Positions 1 to 7,681 of a stretch of 34,393 nucleotides of DNA are shown in pieces; within the stretch, counting starts at the first letter, position 1, and the number at the start of each line of letters is the position of its first letter. The notes under the pieces are model-generated. The model worked only from the letters and a program-made list of their open reading frames with translations. It had not been told where the DNA came from and searched no databases. A program made the position numbers and the translations under genes. The stretch comes from Pseudonocardiales bacterium (GTDB taxonomy: Bacteria; Actinomycetota; Actinomycetes; Mycobacteriales; Pseudonocardiaceae): assembly GCA_003244245.1 (NCBI GenBank), contig QHBY01000082.1, forward strand, positions 19,633-54,025. The letters run 5' to 3'.

Positions 1-57
1 CCTGCCTTGCGGTAGGTGTTGGGCGACCGCCAAGTCGACCCAAGACAGGGGACCGCT

Positions 58-1344
58 ATGAACAAGTACCAGAAGAACACGACGAGCGCGAAGGCACCGG
101 TGCTGCCTGAAGCAGTGTCGGTGGTGATGGCTGAGCTGGCCGGTGATGTGCAGGAGGGTCTGCTGGCCATGGCAGTGGGCACCGGGCTGCAGGTGATGGC
201 CGCGATGATGAACGCCGACGTGGAGGCGGTGTGCGGACCGCGAGGCAAGCACGACCCAGCCCGCACCGCGACCCGGCACGGCAGTGAGGACGGCTCGGTG
301 ACCCTGGGTGGGCGTCGGGTGCCGGTGACCCGCCCGCGTATGCGAGCCACGGATGGTTCGGGCGAGTTGCCGGTCGAGTCCTATGAGCTGTTCTCCTCCA
401 CCGAGGTGCTGGGCAGGATGGCGATGGCCCGCATGCTCGCCGGCCTGTCGACGCGCCGCTACCCGGTCGGACTGGAACCGGTCGGACAGCGCGTCGAAGC
501 CTCCGCTCGGTCGACGAGCAAGTCCGCGGTGAGCAGGCGGTTCGTCGCGGCGACCGAGACCGCGCTGGGCGAGTTGCTCGCCGCCGAACTGTCCGGGCTG
601 GATCTGGTGGCGTTGATGCTCGACGGCGTGCACTTCGGCGAGCACCTGTGCGTGGTCGCCCTGGGTATCGGCATCGACGGCGTCAAGCACCCACTCGGGC
701 TGGCCGAAGGCAGTACGGAGAACACCAGCGTGGTCACCGATCTGCTGAGCGGGCTGCGGGATCGCGGTCTGGACACCACACGGCCGATCTTCATCGGTCT
801 CGACGGCGGCAAGGCGTTGCGGGCCGCGGTGGTGCGTGTGTTCGACCACCCCGTGATCGGTCGCTGCCAACTCCACAAGTTGCGCAACGTCGCCGACAAG
901 CTGCCCGATCACCTGGCCACGACAGTGACCAAGCGGATGCGGGCGGCCTACCACGCCGAGTCCGCGCTCATCGCCCAGGCGCAGCTCGAGGCATTGGCCA
1001 AAGAGCTCGAACGCACCCACCCCGGCGCCGCCGGCAGCCTGCGCGAAGGCCTGGCCGAGACGCTGACCGTGCTACGCCTGAACGTGCCGCCCACCCTCGC
1101 GCGCACGCTGCGCTCGACCAACAGCATCGAGTCGATGATCTCCATCGCACGCAACCACTCCAGCAACGTGAAGAACTGGCAGAACGGCACCATGGCGCTG
1201 CGCTGGTGCGCCGCCGGCATGATCGAAGCCCGCAGCCAGTTCCGCCGCGTCAACGGCCACCTGCACCTGCCAGCACTCCGCATCGCGCTCGATGAGCATG
1301 TCGCCGCCGAAACTGATGCTCCTATCTGCCGTCAAGCGGCATGA
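58..1344 (+). CDS. IS256-family (mutator-type) transposase, C-terminus replaced by IS110 sequence
   Basis: This is a cut-and-paste or copy-out DDE transposase of the IS256/Mutator family, acting on its own element. Visible family marks are the first catalytic Asp in LDGVHFGEH, the second in GLDGGKAL, the C-x2-H motif after GRCQLHKLRN, and the catalytic Glu in STNSIES. I chose the ATG at 58 because AGGGG lies upstream; the ORF track starts at a GTG at 16 with no good ribosome site. From 58 the protein is 428 aa, near the normal family length. The last residues (APICRQAA) appear to be encoded by the inserted IS110 end and replace a native DDNVIAA tail found at 2782-2805. All catalytic residues are present, so activity is not excluded, but the element itself is split. 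Confidence 0.9.
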   Translation: MNKYQKNTTSAKAPVLPEAVSVVMAELAGDVQEGLLAMAVGTGLQVMAAMMNADVEAVCGPRGKHDPARTATRHGSEDGSVTLGGRRVPVTRPRMRATDGSGELPVESYELFSSTEVLGRMAMARMLAGLSTRRYPVGLEPVGQRVEASARSTSKSAVSRRFVAATETALGELLAAELSGLDLVALMLDGVHFGEHLCVVALGIGIDGVKHPLGLAEGSTENTSVVTDLLSGLRDRGLDTTRPIFIGLDGGKALRAAVVRVFDHPVIGRCQLHKLRNVADKLPDHLATTVTKRMRAAYHAESALIAQAQLEALAKELERTHPGAAGSLREGLAETLTVLRLNVPPTLARTLRSTNSIESMISIARNHSSNVKNWQNGTMALRWCAAGMIEARSQFRRVNGHLHLPALRIALDEHVAAETDAPICRQAA

Positions 1345-2543
1345 AGCCATCGGCGGTATTGGTCGGCGAGGGTGTCGTCTCGTCGCAGGCCGCGCTCGAG
1401 TTCGGAGATAACGCTCGGCCAGACAGCGAAGTGGTTCGCTGCTGCGGTCAGCGTGAGGTTCTTCCTCTGGCGCAGTGGCCGGAGGTCGTCGACGGCGGGG
1501 ACGGTGATCGGGGTGGCGAGGTAGCGGAAGATCTCACGGGCGATGGCTCGTTTGAGTTTGCGTTGGACCTCTTTGCTGGACAGGCCTTTGGCGCGTTGGG
1601 CGGCGACGTAGGCGCGGGTGCGCGGGTCGCTGCTCATGCGGACCAGGGCGATGCGGTGCAGGGCGCCGTTGGCGGCGCGGTCGCCGCCGCGGTTGAGCCG
1701 GTGGCGCACGGTCTTGCCCGATGAGGCGGGGATGGGACTGGCGCCGCAGAGCGCGGCGAAGGCGGCTTCGGAGCGGAACCGGTCGGGGTTGCCGCCGGCG
1801 GTGATCAGCAGCTGGGCTGCGGTGTCCGGTCCGACTCCGTAGGCGCCGCGCAGGCCGGGATTGGCTGCGGTGACGAGTTGGTCGAGGTGCTTGCCGAGCT
1901 GTTCGTGTTCGTCCTTGAGTTGTTGGCAGCGGGCCGCGAGTGTCTTCAACGACACGAGCACGGCCTGTTCGGCGGCCGGACGGGTGGTGGTGATCCGCAT
2001 CCTGGCCAGGGCGTTGATCCGCTTCTCGCCGGCCAGAGCCCGGTATTTCTCGCGGATGTCGGCCGGGGCGACGACGAGTTGGTGGAAGATCTGCACCATC
2101 GCCGCGGTGCGGGCCTTCATCGCCGAGCGGCGGGCGTTGTGCAGGGCACGGATGCCCTCGACCACGCTGGCGTCCTTGACCGGCGTCACCCGGTGCATCG
2201 AGGCGGCGGCGCGGGCAGTTTGGTAGGCGTCGATCGGGTCGGACTTGCCCAGCCGTCGCCGCTCAGCCCGGTCCGGGCGCATTACCTCCACCACGACCAG
2301 GCCGTCAGCCAGCGCGGCTCGTGCGATGCCGGCGCCATAGGACGACGAGCCCTCGATCCCGATCGCGATCAGCTCGCCGAGGCTGGCCAAGAACGCCAGC
2401 GCACGCCGATAACCGCTTGGGGTGGTGGGGAACTCGCGATCGTCGAGGTCTCGGCCGCGGTCGCTGACCGCGGCCACGTGAATCGTCGCGTCGTGGGTGT
2501 CCACGCCACCGAACACCTGCTCGGACTCGCTGGGAAATGTCAT
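1332..2543 (-). CDS. IS110-family DEDD recombinase/transposase
   Basis: This is a RuvC-like DEDD site-specific recombinase of the IS110 family. The N-terminal half carries GGVDTHDATIHVA (first Asp), IGIEGSSSYG (Glu) and GKSDPIDAYQTARAA (Asp pair), the usual DEDD set. The C-terminal half carries the transposase_20 helix-hairpin region, PGLRGAYGVGPDTAAQLL followed by FAALCGASPIPASSGKT, with the conserved Ser in PASSG. A further 50 residues resemble a helix-turn-helix. The track starts at 2561; I prefer the ATG at 2543 (MTFPSE), preceded by GGCAGGTCC. Its stop codon overlaps the IS256 ORF end tail-to-tail by 13 bp, showing that the IS110 end supplies the last IS256 codons. Confidence 0.9.
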   Translation of the reverse strand: MTFPSESEQVFGGVDTHDATIHVAAVSDRGRDLDDREFPTTPSGYRRALAFLASLGELIAIGIEGSSSYGAGIARAALADGLVVVEVMRPDRAERRRLGKSDPIDAYQTARAAASMHRVTPVKDASVVEGIRALHNARRSAMKARTAAMVQIFHQLVVAPADIREKYRALAGEKRINALARMRITTTRPAAEQAVLVSLKTLAARCQQLKDEHEQLGKHLDQLVTAANPGLRGAYGVGPDTAAQLLITAGGNPDRFRSEAAFAALCGASPIPASSGKTVRHRLNRGGDRAANGALHRIALVRMSSDPRTRAYVAAQRAKGLSSKEVQRKLKRAIAREIFRYLATPITVPAVDDLRPLRQRKNLTLTAAANHFAVWPSVISELERGLRRDDTLADQYRRWLHAA

Positions 2544-2574
2544 GCTGGACCTGCCTTCCATGCGGAGGGTCAGA

Positions 2575-2766
2575 CGTCAGCCGGGTCGGGCAGACAGGAC
2601 AGTAATGAGGCGCTCGCCAAGCTCTTATTAGGTCATGTCCGCCCGGCTGACGCCCGCTTTGCGGAGCCCCGACCGGCCGGGCACAACAATTCGAAGACAA
2701 CCCAGCAGGGCGTCAGTCGGAGACACCGAGCCACGACCGATCGAGACCGCTTCGATCATTACTGTC
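2575..2766 (-). ncRNA. Candidate IS110 bridge RNA region
   Basis: IS110-group elements are known to encode a structured bridge RNA in the non-coding end upstream of the recombinase. Here that segment holds two perfect 11-bp inverted repeats: CGTCAGCCGGG (2575-2585) with CCCGGCTGACG (2642-2652), and GACAGTAATGA (2598-2608) with TCATTACTGTC (2756-2766). These show a foldable region in the right place. Target- and donor-binding loops were not assigned, and transcript ends are unknown. Confidence 0.4.
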
Positions 2767-2781
2767 GGTACCGTCCGTCAT

Positions 2782-2805
2782 GATGACAACGTGATCGCCG
2801 CCTGA
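2782..2805 (+). pseudogene. Displaced 3' tail of the IS256 transposase gene
   Basis: Bases 2782-2805 translate to DDNVIAA followed by TGA. Joined to the frame left of IS110 (ETD at 1309-1317), this gives a plausible native IS256 C-terminus. It supports insertion of IS110 into an originally intact transposase gene. Confidence 0.5.
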
Positions 2806-3114
2806 CGATCACGAGGACCGCCACCGAAGTTCAACGGGAAGCGGGACAACCTCACCGTTCGGGAAGGGGCCGAAAAGGACCTGAACGACGGGCACCTCGC
2901 CGGCGGCCTACTTCACTCGACGGGCGAGGGCTGGAAACGGAACGCGCCAGCGTCACCGCGCCAGTCCCCGACCCAACCAACCTCGATCTGCCACACCGCC
3001 AGTCGCACTAGCCGTCGCCGGCAACTCTGCCGCCGAAGATTGAGTAGTCGCGGCCACACCAAAACGCAGGCGCGCCGTCGCTCGCCGGCCCGACGGTAGG
3101 CGCGCGCCAGGGCG
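2806..3114. other. Non-coding stretch between IS256 remnant and liv1 promoter
   Basis: I see no convincing gene here. The left part is probably the 3' end of the IS256 element. A hairpin can form near 3075-3097 (CCGTCG...CGACGG) just upstream of the liv1 promoter and could end incoming transcription. The minus-strand 74-codon ORF at 2913-3137 is arginine-rich, has no recognisable motif and overlaps the promoter, so it was not called. Confidence 0.4.
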
Positions 3115-3143
3115 TTGACAAGCCGAGACGTCAGCAATACATT
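3115..3143 (+). promoter_or_regulatory. Promoter of the liv1 operon
   Basis: A near-consensus housekeeping-sigma promoter is visible: TTGACA at 3115-3120, a 17-nt spacer, and TACATT at 3138-3143. Transcription would begin near 3150, leaving a leader of about 35 nt before the LivH start at 3185. No operator palindrome is obvious. Confidence 0.7.
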
Positions 3144-3184
3144 ACCGAGACTACGCCAGGATATGAGGGACGAACGGACGGATC

Positions 3185-4060
3185 ATGCAGCAGGTGGTGA
3201 ACGGTCTCGCGCTTGGCAGCCAGTACGCGCTGTTTGCGGTCGGGTTCACCCTCGTCCTGGGGGTGCTCGATGTGTTGAACCTTTCTCACGTCGCGGTGTT
3301 TACCGCAGGCGCATACGTCACGTACCTCATGTCGAGCCACGGCGTCCCGATCGTGCTCGCAATTGCCATCGCCGTGGTGGCTTGCTCGGGACTGGGCATC
3401 CTCGTTGAGAGGATCGGATTTCGGCCACTACGCGGAAGAAGCAACGAAGGCATCTCCGCGCTCGTGAGCGGCGTGGCAGTCGCACTCATCCTCGAGGCGA
3501 TCATTCTCGCAAAGTTCGGCCCAAACGCCCTGAACTTCGGCAGAAAAACGTACCCGACGGCCCCCGTGCAACTGGCGTCGGATGTGCTAATAACTCCTCT
3601 CCAGCTGGTAACGATCGGGTCGGCTATCGGGCTGACCGTTCTCCTTCAGTGGACTCTGAAATTCACCACATTCGGTCGGCAGGTACGGGCTGTCGCCGAG
3701 AACGCCGAAGCGGCAGCACTGTTAGGCGTACGCGTGCAGAGCGTCTACATTTGGACGTTCGCGATAGCCAGCGCGTCAGGAGCTTTCGCCGGCGCACTCT
3801 TTGCGATGCAGTTCAACGGCCTCACCCCCGATCTCGGGGATAGCGTGCAGCTCAAGGGCCTGGCAGCGATCATCTTGGGAGGTATGGGATCCATCTCAGG
3901 ATCGCTATGCGCAGGCATCATGCTCGGTTTCGTCGAGGTCCTTACGGTCCAATTCGTCGGATCGCAATGGAAGGACCTCGCTGCCTTCCTAGTGTTATTC
4001 GTCGTGCTGTTAGTCAGGCCGAGAGGGCTTCTCGGGCTCCCCACGGTCCGACAGGCGTGA
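3185..4060 (+). CDS. LivH-type permease of branched-chain amino acid-type ABC importer (system 1)
   Basis: This is an inner-membrane permease of the HAAT (LivH) family, forming half of the translocation channel with LivM. The 291-aa product has the family length and eight or more hydrophobic segments. It opens with the usual VNGLALGSQYALFAVGF segment, followed by LDVLNLSHVAVFTAGAY, the LivH-typical NL-H-GAY signature. It is the first gene of a five-gene operon, led by a strong promoter, and the LivM-LivG fusion begins one base after its stop. HAAT importers carry branched-chain amino acids but also amides, urea, aromatic acids and dicarboxylates, so the ligand cannot be inferred from this subunit. 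The neighbouring catabolic genes make an organic acid more likely than leucine. Confidence 0.9.
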   Translation: MQQVVNGLALGSQYALFAVGFTLVLGVLDVLNLSHVAVFTAGAYVTYLMSSHGVPIVLAIAIAVVACSGLGILVERIGFRPLRGRSNEGISALVSGVAVALILEAIILAKFGPNALNFGRKTYPTAPVQLASDVLITPLQLVTIGSAIGLTVLLQWTLKFTTFGRQVRAVAENAEAAALLGVRVQSVYIWTFAIASASGAFAGALFAMQFNGLTPDLGDSVQLKGLAAIILGGMGSISGSLCAGIMLGFVEVLTVQFVGSQWKDLAAFLVLFVVLLVRPRGLLGLPTVRQA

Positions 4061-4061
4061 A

Positions 4062-5720
4062 ATGAACACACTGAGCATAAACCTGTACATACCAGGGCTG
4101 AGCGCGTATCAGGATCAAGTCGCGAACGTCGGCATCAGCTCGCTATACGCACTGTCGCTGTACACCGTGATAAAGTCGGGGCAGTTCTCGCTCGCTCATC
4201 TTGCATTCGGAGCCATCGGAGCCTACACCGGCGCCCTTCTCGCTATCAAGACTGGGCTCCCGTTCGTGGCAGCAGTCGCACTCGCTGTCGCGGCCTCGAC
4301 AATGGCCGCCCTGCTTCTTGGCTTAGTGACCTCACGCCTCAGGTATGTGTTCCTGGCGATTGCGACGGTAGGGTTCGCCGAAGCGGTCCGAATCATCGCC
4401 ACCAATCTGACTAGCGTCACTGGTGGCTCCCTCGGACTGAACGGCATCCCGCGTCAGGTGGGGCCGGTATCCATATGGCTCGTAGTCGCTCTCGCAGCCT
4501 GGTTCCTACATCGTCTTAACATTTCGCGGGCTGGCCGCGCGATCGCCGCAGTCGGAGCGGACGAGGTAGCCGCACGGAGTCAAGGAATCAATGTCTCCGC
4601 CACAAAGCTCTTCGCCATGGGCGTGTCTGGCGCCCTCGGTGGTGCGGCCGGCAGCCTCGCCGTCTTCAACGAGTACCACGTCGATCCAACGCAGTTCGCG
4701 CTGGCCCCAACACTGATGGTGCTCGTCTACGTCATTGTCGGCGGCGTCGACTCCGTCCTAGGACCGATCCTTGGCACAATCCTCATCAGCCTCATCCCGA
4801 ACCTGATTCGCGCGGTCGGCTACGGCTCCGGGTGGATCGCATCCGCCCTCCAGGGCGCAGTGATGCTTGCCGTAATCATCTTCCTCCCGAACGGGCTGTC
4901 GGGACGGCTCCCAAAACGCTCCTCGAAGCTCGTGCCCTCAGTCGAACGCGCAGACGACGCCACACCCCTCGGAATCACCGTCCGTAACCTCACCGTCTCA
5001 TTCGGTGGCGTGCACGCTGTCCAAAACTTCGACATGGACATGAAGCCAGGAGAGGTGCTCGGCATCGTCGGACCCAACGGCGCCGGCAAAACCACACTCA
5101 TCAACGCCGTCTCCGGGGTCGTACGAGCGAACTCGGGAACCGTCCACATGGACGGCGTCGATGTCACAAACCAAGGCGCGAACCGCATGGCTCGCGCCGG
5201 CGTCGCGCGGACTTTCCAGAATCTGCGGCTCTTCGAGCGTATGTCCGCACTCGACAACGCACTTGTAGGCACGCACCGTCTAGCGCGCGAGGACTTCATA
5301 TCTACCCAATTGATTCGGCCAAAAGCCCGCAGGCAACGCGCCGGGCTTGTGGCGCGCGCAAGCGGCGCAATCGAGCTCGTTGGACTGGCGGCCCGTGCGA
5401 GCACACCAGCCGGACAACTCGCCTACGGCGAGCGCCGACGCGTCGAGATAGCTCGAGCCCTCTCCTCGAACCCCGGATTGATAATCCTGGACGAGCCCGT
5501 CGCAGGCATGAACGCGTCCGAGGTCGCCACGATGTCGAAGCTGGTCCGCGAGATAGCTAACGCCGGCCGGACCGTCGTCGTGATCGAGCACAACCTCGGG
5601 TTCGTACGCGAAACCTGCAACCGAGTAATCGTGCTAGCAAGCGGCAAGCTGTTAGCCGACGGCGAATACGCGGAGATCATCTCCAACAAGAACGTTGTAG
5701 AGGCGTACCTCGGTGCTTGA
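4062..5720 (+). CDS. LivM-LivG fusion: permease plus ATPase of Liv-type importer (system 1)
   Basis: This single 552-aa protein joins two normally separate subunits. Residues 1 to about 285 form a LivM permease with many hydrophobic segments, including FSLAHLAFGAIGAYTGALL and a final IIFLPNGLSG. A 20-residue polar linker follows. Residues from about 306 form a LivG ATPase with Walker A GPNGAGKTT (near 337), signature AYGERRR (near 453; LAYGE in place of LSGGQ is normal in LivG) and Walker B LIILDEPVAG (near 472). The fusion would fix one LivG to each LivM. Start ATG 4062 lies one base after livH; the end overlaps the LivF start by 8 nt, suggesting translational coupling. System 2 in this window keeps LivM and LivG separate. 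Confidence 0.9.
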   Translation: MNTLSINLYIPGLSAYQDQVANVGISSLYALSLYTVIKSGQFSLAHLAFGAIGAYTGALLAIKTGLPFVAAVALAVAASTMAALLLGLVTSRLRYVFLAIATVGFAEAVRIIATNLTSVTGGSLGLNGIPRQVGPVSIWLVVALAAWFLHRLNISRAGRAIAAVGADEVAARSQGINVSATKLFAMGVSGALGGAAGSLAVFNEYHVDPTQFALAPTLMVLVYVIVGGVDSVLGPILGTILISLIPNLIRAVGYGSGWIASALQGAVMLAVIIFLPNGLSGRLPKRSSKLVPSVERADDATPLGITVRNLTVSFGGVHAVQNFDMDMKPGEVLGIVGPNGAGKTTLINAVSGVVRANSGTVHMDGVDVTNQGANRMARAGVARTFQNLRLFERMSALDNALVGTHRLAREDFISTQLIRPKARRQRAGLVARASGAIELVGLAARASTPAGQLAYGERRRVEIARALSSNPGLIILDEPVAGMNASEVATMSKLVREIANAGRTVVVIEHNLGFVRETCNRVIVLASGKLLADGEYAEIISNKNVVEAYLGA

Positions 5721-6405
5721 GATCTGCGAGTTGTCCATAGATTATCCCGGCCGAGGCCGGGCGCTAGACAGCGTCAGTCTGACAGTCATGCCTAGAACAC
5801 TGACGTGCATCGTCGGAGCCAACGGTGCCGGAAAGACCTCACTGATGCGAGCCATCTCCGGGGTGCAGCGTCCCTCCGTCGGCGCTATAAAGCTGGACGG
5901 CAAAGACATAACGCGCTGGTCCACAGCGAGGCGTGTACGCGCTGGCATCGTTCTCGTACCGGAAGGGCGCGGTGTACTCCCGCGCATGACAGTCGAGGAC
6001 AACCTACGTCTAGTTGGCGGTGACTCTGCCGACGTACTTCACCGATTCCCCAACCTGGCCACGCGCCTTCGTGTACCCGCAAGCAATCTCAGCGGCGGTG
6101 AGCAACAGATGCTCGCGATAGCGCGAGCGCTAATGCTGAGACCCTCCTACTTGCTCCTGGACGAGCCATCAATGGGACTGAGCCCCGCGTTGTGCGATCA
6201 AGTCTTTCGCTTGATCGCAGAGCTGCGTGCAGACGGGATCACGATCCTGCTCGTCGAGCAAAATGCAGTGAAGGCTCTCTCCATGTCGGATAGCAGTCTG
6301 GTTCTTGAAACAGGAAGGAACGTCCTATTTGGACGGGGGCCGGAACTGCTCGAAAACCAAGCCGTCATCGACGCCTATCTCGGAGGACCGATGACGGCAT
6401 CGTAG
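5713..6405 (+). CDS. LivF-type ATPase of Liv-type importer (system 1)
   Basis: This is the cytoplasmic ATP-hydrolysing subunit that pairs with the LivG half of the preceding fusion. The 230-aa length fits LivF. Walker A is GANGAGKTS (near residue 36), the ABC signature is LSGGEQQ (near 126), Walker B is LLLDEPSMGLSP (near 149), and the H-loop position reads VEQN, as is usual in LivF. It starts at GTG 5713, inside the last codons of the LivM-LivG gene, so the two are probably translated together. A hairpin follows the stop codon before the binding-protein gene. Confidence 0.92.
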   Translation: MLEICELSIDYPGRGRALDSVSLTVMPRTLTCIVGANGAGKTSLMRAISGVQRPSVGAIKLDGKDITRWSTARRVRAGIVLVPEGRGVLPRMTVEDNLRLVGGDSADVLHRFPNLATRLRVPASNLSGGEQQMLAIARALMLRPSYLLLDEPSMGLSPALCDQVFRLIAELRADGITILLVEQNAVKALSMSDSSLVLETGRNVLFGRGPELLENQAVIDAYLGGPMTAS

Positions 6406-6413
6406 TCCAAATG

Positions 6414-6439
6414 CCTCCAGGCAATCGATCCTCTGGAGG
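6414..6439 (+). promoter_or_regulatory. Hairpin between livF1 and binding-protein gene
   Basis: A perfect 7-bp stem (CCTCCAG / CTGGAGG) with a 12-nt loop sits 8 nt after the LivF stop and ends about 22 nt before the binding-protein start. No T-run follows. It may be a processing or stability element that raises binding-protein output relative to the membrane subunits; this role is inferred. Confidence 0.4.
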
Positions 6440-6461
6440 TAACCGAACAACAGGAGGCGAA

Positions 6462-7601
6462 ATGCGTCACAGCTCGAAGGCGGTGGCTATAGCACTAATG
6501 CTTGGCATGCTGGCAATCTCTGGGTGCAGTTCAAGTGGTTCTGGTTCATCCAGTTCCAATACGGTCAACGTCGGGGTGATTGTGAGCCTGAGCGGCAAGT
6601 CAGCACCGTATGGGCAGTCGCAAAAGAATGGATTGACGCTGGCCAAAGATGACATCAATAAGGCAAACACCATACCCGGAAAGAAGATTTCGCTCAAGTT
6701 CGTTGATGACCAGTCGGACGTCCACCAGTCCGTGTCGCTCATCGATCAACTCATTAATTCAGACAAGGTCTCAACCGTCATCGGGCCCACGTCGTCCACA
6801 AGCGACCAGACGACCGGACCAATCGCCCAAAGCACCAAGGTACCCGTGCTCTATGTGTCCTCGTCCTCGACTAAAGGCATCACCAGCGTCGGCAACTACA
6901 TTTGGCGATGCTCGCTCAACGACGATCAGCTGGTCCCGCAGGAGGTATCTGCCGCGCAACGTAAGCTGGGCATCCGGTCTGCTGTTTTGATATACGCCTC
7001 CGACGATGCTTCCACCACATCGGCAGCGAACGCTATGAAAACGGCGATGGCATCGGCCGGAATTCACGTCCTGAAGACTCTGACCTTCGCGTCGTCAGAC
7101 AAAGACTTCTCCGGCCAGCTCACAGTAGCCAAGGGACTGCATCCTGACGCATTGTTCGTTTCAGCCGTTCCCGAGGGCGGCACAGGTCTACTCACTCAGG
7201 CGCGGTCGCTGGGACTCAGTCAGCCGGTGATCGCTGGCAACGGCTTCAACAGCCCACTCATCATCAGCGGAGCTGGGCCTGCGGCGGACGGCGTATTCGT
7301 CGGAGCAGCTTGGAGTGACCAGTCAAGCCTGCCAGCCTCGACCGCGTTTGTGCAGGAGTACAAAGCCCGCTACGGCTCCAAGCCAGACCAATTTGCTGCT
7401 CAGGCATACGCAGGCGCATACATCATCGCAAACGCCGCCAAAATCGGCGGCAACAGCAGATCGGGCATCTTGAAGGGTTTCAAGAACACGAAGGATCTCC
7501 CCACAGTACTGGGCAATTTCAACTTCACCCAGACACGCGATGCGGACTATTCCGCAGTCCTCCTGGAAGTGAAGGGCGGCTCGTTCACGCTAGCCGGCTA
7601 G
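6462..7601 (+). CDS. Lipoprotein substrate-binding protein of Liv-type importer (system 1)
   Basis: This is a periplasmic-binding-protein-type I (Peripla_BP_6, LivK-like) receptor tethered outside the membrane. I moved the start from 6411 to ATG 6462, which has AGGAGG just upstream and gives a clean lipoprotein signal: MRHSSK, a hydrophobic core, and a lipobox ending ISGC, followed by a Ser/Gly linker. The mature part has typical family marks, including VGVIVSLSGKSAPYGQSQKNG near the start, VIGPTSS and the AQAYAGAYIIA segment. The protein is 379 aa. It closes the liv1 operon and decides ligand choice for the importer. The ligand pocket cannot be read by eye. Confidence 0.9.
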   Translation: MRHSSKAVAIALMLGMLAISGCSSSGSGSSSSNTVNVGVIVSLSGKSAPYGQSQKNGLTLAKDDINKANTIPGKKISLKFVDDQSDVHQSVSLIDQLINSDKVSTVIGPTSSTSDQTTGPIAQSTKVPVLYVSSSSTKGITSVGNYIWRCSLNDDQLVPQEVSAAQRKLGIRSAVLIYASDDASTTSAANAMKTAMASAGIHVLKTLTFASSDKDFSGQLTVAKGLHPDALFVSAVPEGGTGLLTQARSLGLSQPVIAGNGFNSPLIISGAGPAADGVFVGAAWSDQSSLPASTAFVQEYKARYGSKPDQFAAQAYAGAYIIANAAKIGGNSRSGILKGFKNTKDLPTVLGNFNFTQTRDADYSAVLLEVKGGSFTLAG

Positions 7602-7619
7602 GCCTGATCAGATCGCCGC

Positions 7620-7652
7620 GCCGCCCGCGCGCATTCGAGAGCGCCGGGCGGC
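7620..7652 (+). terminator. GC-rich hairpin after liv1 operon
   Basis: GCCGCCCG (7620-7627) pairs perfectly with CGGGCGGC (7645-7652), with a further GCGC/GCGC pairing inside after one bulged base. It lies 19 nt after the binding-protein stop. There is no T-run, which is common in high-GC actinomycetes. It may end or attenuate transcription into the hydrolase gene. Confidence 0.45.
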
Positions 7653-7681
7653 TCGCAGATACCAGAGAGGCGGCGTACGAG

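Larger units (their letters stand above)
1318..2781 (-). mobile_element. IS110-family element nested in the IS256 transposase gene
   Basis: Approximate limits come from rejoining the interrupted IS256 frame: ...Glu-Thr-Asp at 1309-1317 continues as Asp-Asp-Asn-Val at 2782. The element is about 1.46 kb, normal for IS110, with one recombinase gene on the minus strand. There is a long structured non-coding segment upstream of the gene and almost none downstream. No terminal inverted repeats are expected for the IS110 group. Exact junction bases are uncertain by a few nucleotides. Confidence 0.6.
1..2850 (+). mobile_element. IS256-family element, left end outside window, interrupted by IS110
   Basis: The transposase gene reads from base 58, and the left inverted repeat lies before base 1. 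The reading frame is cut by the IS110 element near base 1317. On the far side of IS110, bases 2782-2805 read in the same sense as Asp-Asp-Asn-Val-Ile-Ala-Ala-stop, which fits the normal C-terminal tail of an IS256 transposase. The right boundary is a guess (about 2850), because the left inverted repeat needed to define it is not in the window. Nested insertion is the simplest reading. Confidence 0.55.

Noticed and set aside
1878-2783. 301-codon plus-strand ORF across the IS110 gene
   Set aside because: It is a high-GC shadow of the minus-strand recombinase, low in complexity, with no motif.
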